Shown: positions 6,783-9,024 of the stretch, piece by piece
Layout: every line of letters starts with the position of its first letter
How positions within the stretch are numbered: the first letter of the stretch is position 1
Assembly (NCBI GenBank): GCA_016935885.1
Contig: JAFGQA010000022.1
Span: forward strand, 1-9,024
DNA length: 9,024 bases
Source: Phycisphaerae bacterium
GTDB lineage: Bacteria; Planctomycetota; Phycisphaerae; UBA1845; UTPLA1
Direction: 5' to 3'
Translations under genes and position numbers: made by a program
Notes under the pieces: generated by a model
Told to the model about the DNA's origin: nothing
Seen by the model: the letters and a program-made list of their open reading frames with translations, nothing else
Databases searched by the model: none

Positions 6783-7736
6783 TCAGTGCCGGCCCGAGCC
6801 CCCTGCCGGCAGCGGGTGGCCCTGCTCCCCCCCCGTCATGAGTCTGGTCCCTTTCCGGAGCAACGCCGCCTCGGCCAGCAAGAGGAAGATGGCCACGGGC
6901 ATCATGCTCAGCCCCGCGAAGTCGTGGAAGAAACGTTCCGCGGTCTCGTTGCTCGTCCATCGATACAGCGCGGCCGTGGCGCAGAGGCGAGCGAGATTGC
7001 AGATCACCGCGAGCCCCATGCTCGACAGCACGAGCACCGCCTTCTGCCAGGGGCGGGCGTCGATCAGGAATACGAGGGTGGCGGCCACGATCAGGAAGGC
7101 CGTGAGCATCCGCAGGCCGCTGCACGCCTCGGCCACGCCGATGGGAACGCTGCCATCCATGAGCAAGACGTTTCCCTGGCGGACGATGGTGAACCCGAAC
7201 CACTCGAGAACAGAAGCCGCCCAGGAAGCGGCCAAGGTCTTGAGCCCACCTGCCAGGGCCACGTGGAGGCGCGAGGGAAGCGGCATCATTAGAAAAAGGA
7301 ACGTCAACACCCACCGCAATGCATGGAAGACCCCCCTGCCCAGAATAGCCAGGACCAGCCCGGCAACGGTCAGAGGAAACGAATACGTGACGGCGGACCC
7401 GAACGAAAGGAATTCTCCGGCAAGCCGAATGAACTGGGCCGAGACGACGATGGCGAGCCCCCACCCACAGGGCCTGACCTCGCACGACCTGAGGGCATCG
7501 CGCTTGCGCCAGATTAGATACAGGGCGATGAAGGGAACCACTTGGCCGCCAGAGTAGTCTTGGTTCTCCCGCCATACCTCGGCGAGACCGACCAGGACCG
7601 GCAGATAAGCCCACAGCAAAGCGAACGCAACGAGAGCGCCCAGACCCACCCAGCCTAGGGCCCCAGCCAGACGGGCCTCGCCAGGTTTCCTGTCCAGTGT
7701 GAGTCGGTGAGTGCCTCCGATGTACAGACTACGCAT
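6783..7736 (-). CDS. Exosortase (exosortase/archaeosortase family membrane transpeptidase-like protease)
   Basis: A 317-residue multi-pass membrane protein with roughly eight hydrophobic segments between residues 24 and 295, a usual size for the family. It carries the hallmark catalytic set: Cys205 in VAEACSGLRML, Arg250 in ICNLARL and His271 in RFFHDFAG. The early conserved stretch WRENQDYSGGQVVPF (55-69) matches the family's W-x-x-D/N-x-D-Y-S-x-G-x-x-V-P pattern. Exosortases act in the cytoplasmic membrane and are believed to cleave PEP-CTERM-type signals and pass the protein on to a surface attachment. Two candidate substrates lie directly downstream. I chose the ATG at 7736 because GAGG sits six bases upstream; the in-frame ATG at 7790 adds 18 residues (MFVRCFGG...) but has no good site. 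The short tail after the last helix is Gly-rich and ends in GSGRH. The subfamily is not assigned. Confidence 0.93.
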   Translation of the reverse strand: MRSLYIGGTHRLTLDRKPGEARLAGALGWVGLGALVAFALLWAYLPVLVGLAEVWRENQDYSGGQVVPFIALYLIWRKRDALRSCEVRPCGWGLAIVVSAQFIRLAGEFLSFGSAVTYSFPLTVAGLVLAILGRGVFHALRWVLTFLFLMMPLPSRLHVALAGGLKTLAASWAASVLEWFGFTIVRQGNVLLMDGSVPIGVAEACSGLRMLTAFLIVAATLVFLIDARPWQKAVLVLSSMGLAVICNLARLCATAALYRWTSNETAERFFHDFAGLSMMPVAIFLLLAEAALLRKGTRLMTGGEQGHPLPAGGSGRH

Positions 7737-7742
7737 TGGATA

Positions 7743-7746
7743 CCTC
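7743..7746 (-). promoter_or_regulatory. Ribosome-binding site deciding the exosortase start
   Basis: GAGG on the minus strand lies six bases before the ATG at 7736. The alternative ATG at 7790 is preceded only by a distant AGG, so the shorter protein is preferred. Confidence 0.5.
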
Positions 7747-7918
7747 AGAAAAATGTCGTTCAGTGTTCCGCCAAAACAACGAACAAACATCTAACAGTAT
7801 GTACCTATCCGCCATTGGCCCAGGCGAATGCGTCTTTGGGACCCGAGGCTTGGGGAAGTCTGTCCTCCATGATGGGCGAAAGTCAGTGGTTGACGCCAGC
7901 CTTCCTGGCTTACTCTGT

Positions 7919-7947
7919 TTGCCCAGATTAACGGAGTATCGTATTCT
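7919..7947 (+). promoter_or_regulatory. Candidate sigma70-like promoter of the lipoprotein gene
   Basis: TTGCCC (7919-7924) and TATTCT (7942-7947) are separated by exactly 17 bases and each match four of six consensus bases. Transcription would start near 7954, about 49 bases before the ATG at 8003. The region between 7737 and 8002 must also hold the divergent exosortase promoter, for which I saw no good -35/-10 pair. Confidence 0.4.
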
Positions 7948-8002
7948 AGCCGCGCGACACACGGGCACTTCGTCGCAACACATTGCCGAGGGAGGAGTAG
8001 GT

Positions 8003-9024
8003 ATGAAGGCGCGGATGAGCATCACTCAGCACGTCCTGTTTTCGCTGACGATCTTGGCATTCCTGTGTCTGGCCGGCTGCGGGGGGCCCCCCTCGTCGGG
8101 CGGCGGCTCAGACAATCCGCTCATCGGCGGGCTGGTCGATCTGCTGGACGGTTCGGATCCTGCAGGGCCTCCCGTCGCGGCAGATCCCAACGAATCGGCT
8201 GATCCGAACGATGATGCCGCGCCCGGGGACAACGAGGGGGACCAGGACATCGACGACCCCGCCGCGCTCCCTCAGGTTCGCTTCACGGTGGAACCGCTTG
8301 TCGGAGCAAGACCGTTGACCGTGGTGTGCGAGGCCAGTACGCTTGCCAGTACCGCGGTCCCCGGCGGGGTGCTTACCTGGCTGTTCGACGACGTCGCGGA
8401 GACCGGCCCCATGTCGGAGTTCTCCCGCCGCACTCACGTCTTCCGCAAGGGAGGGACGCATACGGTCGCGCTGATGTTGAGCGTCGCCGGCCTGACCGCA
8501 CCCATCCAGTGTGTCAGCGAACAAACCGGCACCAAGGAAGCCGTCGTCGTCGTCCTGCCGAGAATCTCCGGCAAGGTCTTCACTCATGGCGGCATGGGCA
8601 TCGCGGGCGTTGCCGTAACGGCCAACCCGGGGGGAATCACCGCCGTCACGAAGGCGAACGGCGCCTATGAGCTCGACGTGCCCTACAACTGGTCCGGCCT
8701 CGTCGCTCCTCACCATAGCCAGTACGCCTTCGACCGTTCGAGCCGGTCGTACTCCCGTGTCACCACCGACGTGCCCCAGCAGGACTTCGTCGCCAGCGAA
8801 GCATCGAAGGTCACGATTTCGGGAACGGTTCTCACCGACGATGGCTCGCCGATCCCCCAAGTCCGCGTCTCCGCGGACAACGGGGGCGGTAGCGCCGTAA
8901 CCGATACGAGTGGCTGCTATCATCTCGAGATCCCGCGCGATTGGTCTGGCACGGTCGCGCCTGAGAGCGGGGGTTACACGTTTGATCCGAACGCGCGGAG
9001 CTATTCAAGCGTTCAGGCCGACGC
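8003..9024 (+). CDS. Lipoprotein with PKD-like domain and tandem carboxypeptidase-regulatory-like repeats, partial
   Basis: The frame is open for 340 codons to the window edge, so the C-terminus is missing. GGAGGAG (7991-7997) lies five bases before the ATG. Residues 1-25 are a lipoprotein signal with lipobox LAGC and acylated Cys26, predicting membrane anchoring outside the cytoplasm. Residues 27-90 are a Gly/Pro/Asp/Glu-rich linker. Residues 92-185 look like a PKD domain (RFTVEPLVGARPLTV, WLFDD, then HVFRKGGTHTVAL), with the usual W-D-F-G-D-G reduced to W-L-F-D-D. Residues 188-340 are two carboxypeptidase-regulatory-like beta-sandwich repeats with an exact 84-residue period (WSG at 231 and 315 regions, YAFD/YTFD, RSYS). 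Such modules usually serve as extracellular adhesion or spacer domains. The gene is divergent from the exosortase, so a functional tie is possible but not shown. The molecular role is unknown. Confidence 0.85.
   Translation, partial: MKARMSITQHVLFSLTILAFLCLAGCGGPPSSGGGSDNPLIGGLVDLLDGSDPAGPPVAADPNESADPNDDAAPGDNEGDQDIDDPAALPQVRFTVEPLVGARPLTVVCEASTLASTAVPGGVLTWLFDDVAETGPMSEFSRRTHVFRKGGTHTVALMLSVAGLTAPIQCVSEQTGTKEAVVVVLPRISGKVFTHGGMGIAGVAVTANPGGITAVTKANGAYELDVPYNWSGLVAPHHSQYAFDRSSRSYSRVTTDVPQQDFVASEASKVTISGTVLTDDGSPIPQVRVSADNGGGSAVTDTSGCYHLEIPRDWSGTVAPESGGYTFDPNARSYSSVQAD
8564..9024 (+). repeat. Tandem 252-bp coding repeats, second unit cut by the window edge
   Basis: Unit 1 starts at 8564 (ISGKV) and unit 2 at 8816 (ISGTV). 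Matching landmarks stay in register at 84 residues: GIAGVAV/PIPQVRV, NGAYELDVP/SGCYHLEIP, NWSGLVAP/DWSGTVAP, YAFDRSSRSYS/YTFDPNARSYS. The two units have diverged in DNA sequence, so the duplication is old. More units may follow beyond 9024. Confidence 0.75.

Noticed and set aside
6664..7557. Plus-strand open frame of 297 codons antisense to the exosortase
   Set aside because: The opposite strand encodes a full exosortase with its catalytic residues; this frame has low-complexity composition and no domain.
6523..7614. Upstream extension of the 201-residue gene, making a 565-codon frame
   Set aside because: The extension reads the exosortase gene out of frame and is Arg/Gly/Pro-rich. The promoter, ribosome-binding site and signal peptide all point to the ATG at 6522.
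7890..7916. Alternative sigma70 pair TTGACG/TACTCT upstream of the lipoprotein
   Set aside because: The spacer is only 15 bases and the -10 is poor; the TTGCCC/TATTCT pair with a 17-base spacer fits better.
7906..7924. Possible sigma54 promoter (TGGC...TTGC) upstream of the lipoprotein
   Set aside because: The GG and GC elements are 12 bases apart, not the required 10, so the pattern does not fit sigma54.
7729..8025. Minus-strand 98-codon frame across the divergent spacer
   Set aside because: It covers the promoter region of both flanking genes, overlaps the lipoprotein start, and has no recognisable features.
8108..8923. Minus-strand 271-codon frame antisense to the lipoprotein gene
   Set aside because: The plus strand shows a lipobox, a PKD-like domain and periodic repeats; the antisense frame is a shadow.

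Overview
The window is GC-rich DNA from a Gram-negative-type bacterium. Planctomycetota is the most likely phylum. This rests on the gene content: an exosortase, PEP-CTERM-like secreted proteins with non-canonical sorting motifs, a giant TPR protein, a beta-helix-type C-terminus, and a PKD/carboxypeptidase-regulatory-like repeat lipoprotein. The phylum is an inference; there is no rRNA or other marker gene here.

Layout from left to right. Positions 1-99 (+) hold the last 32 codons of a gene whose ending resembles parallel beta-helix ('choice-of-anchor Q'-type) surface proteins. A convergent intergenic stretch follows, with a strong intrinsic terminator (99-170) oriented for the minus strand. 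Four minus-strand genes then read from right to left: an exosortase (7736-6783) with a complete Cys/Arg/His triad; a 201-residue secreted protein (6522-5917) whose sorting-like hydrophobic segment is followed by an unusual 84-residue tail; a 215-residue PEP-CTERM-like protein (5774-5127) ending in a VPSPGA-type sorting signal; and a 1483-residue membrane-anchored TPR protein (4797-346). Divergent from the exosortase, a lipoprotein gene starts at 8003 (+) and runs off the right edge. It carries a lipobox, an acidic linker, a PKD-like domain and at least two 84-residue tandem repeats.

The minus-strand genes read as a compact protein-sorting locus: the transpeptidase-like exosortase, two nearby candidate substrates, and a TPR scaffold whose C-terminal repeats resemble those of PEP-CTERM-system TPR proteins. 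Spacers of 142 to 329 bases and a good sigma70-like promoter before the 201-residue gene suggest several transcription units rather than one tight operon. The lipoprotein and the beta-helix end add to the picture of a surface-protein region. I see no tRNA, rRNA, CRISPR array, insertion sequence or phage gene.
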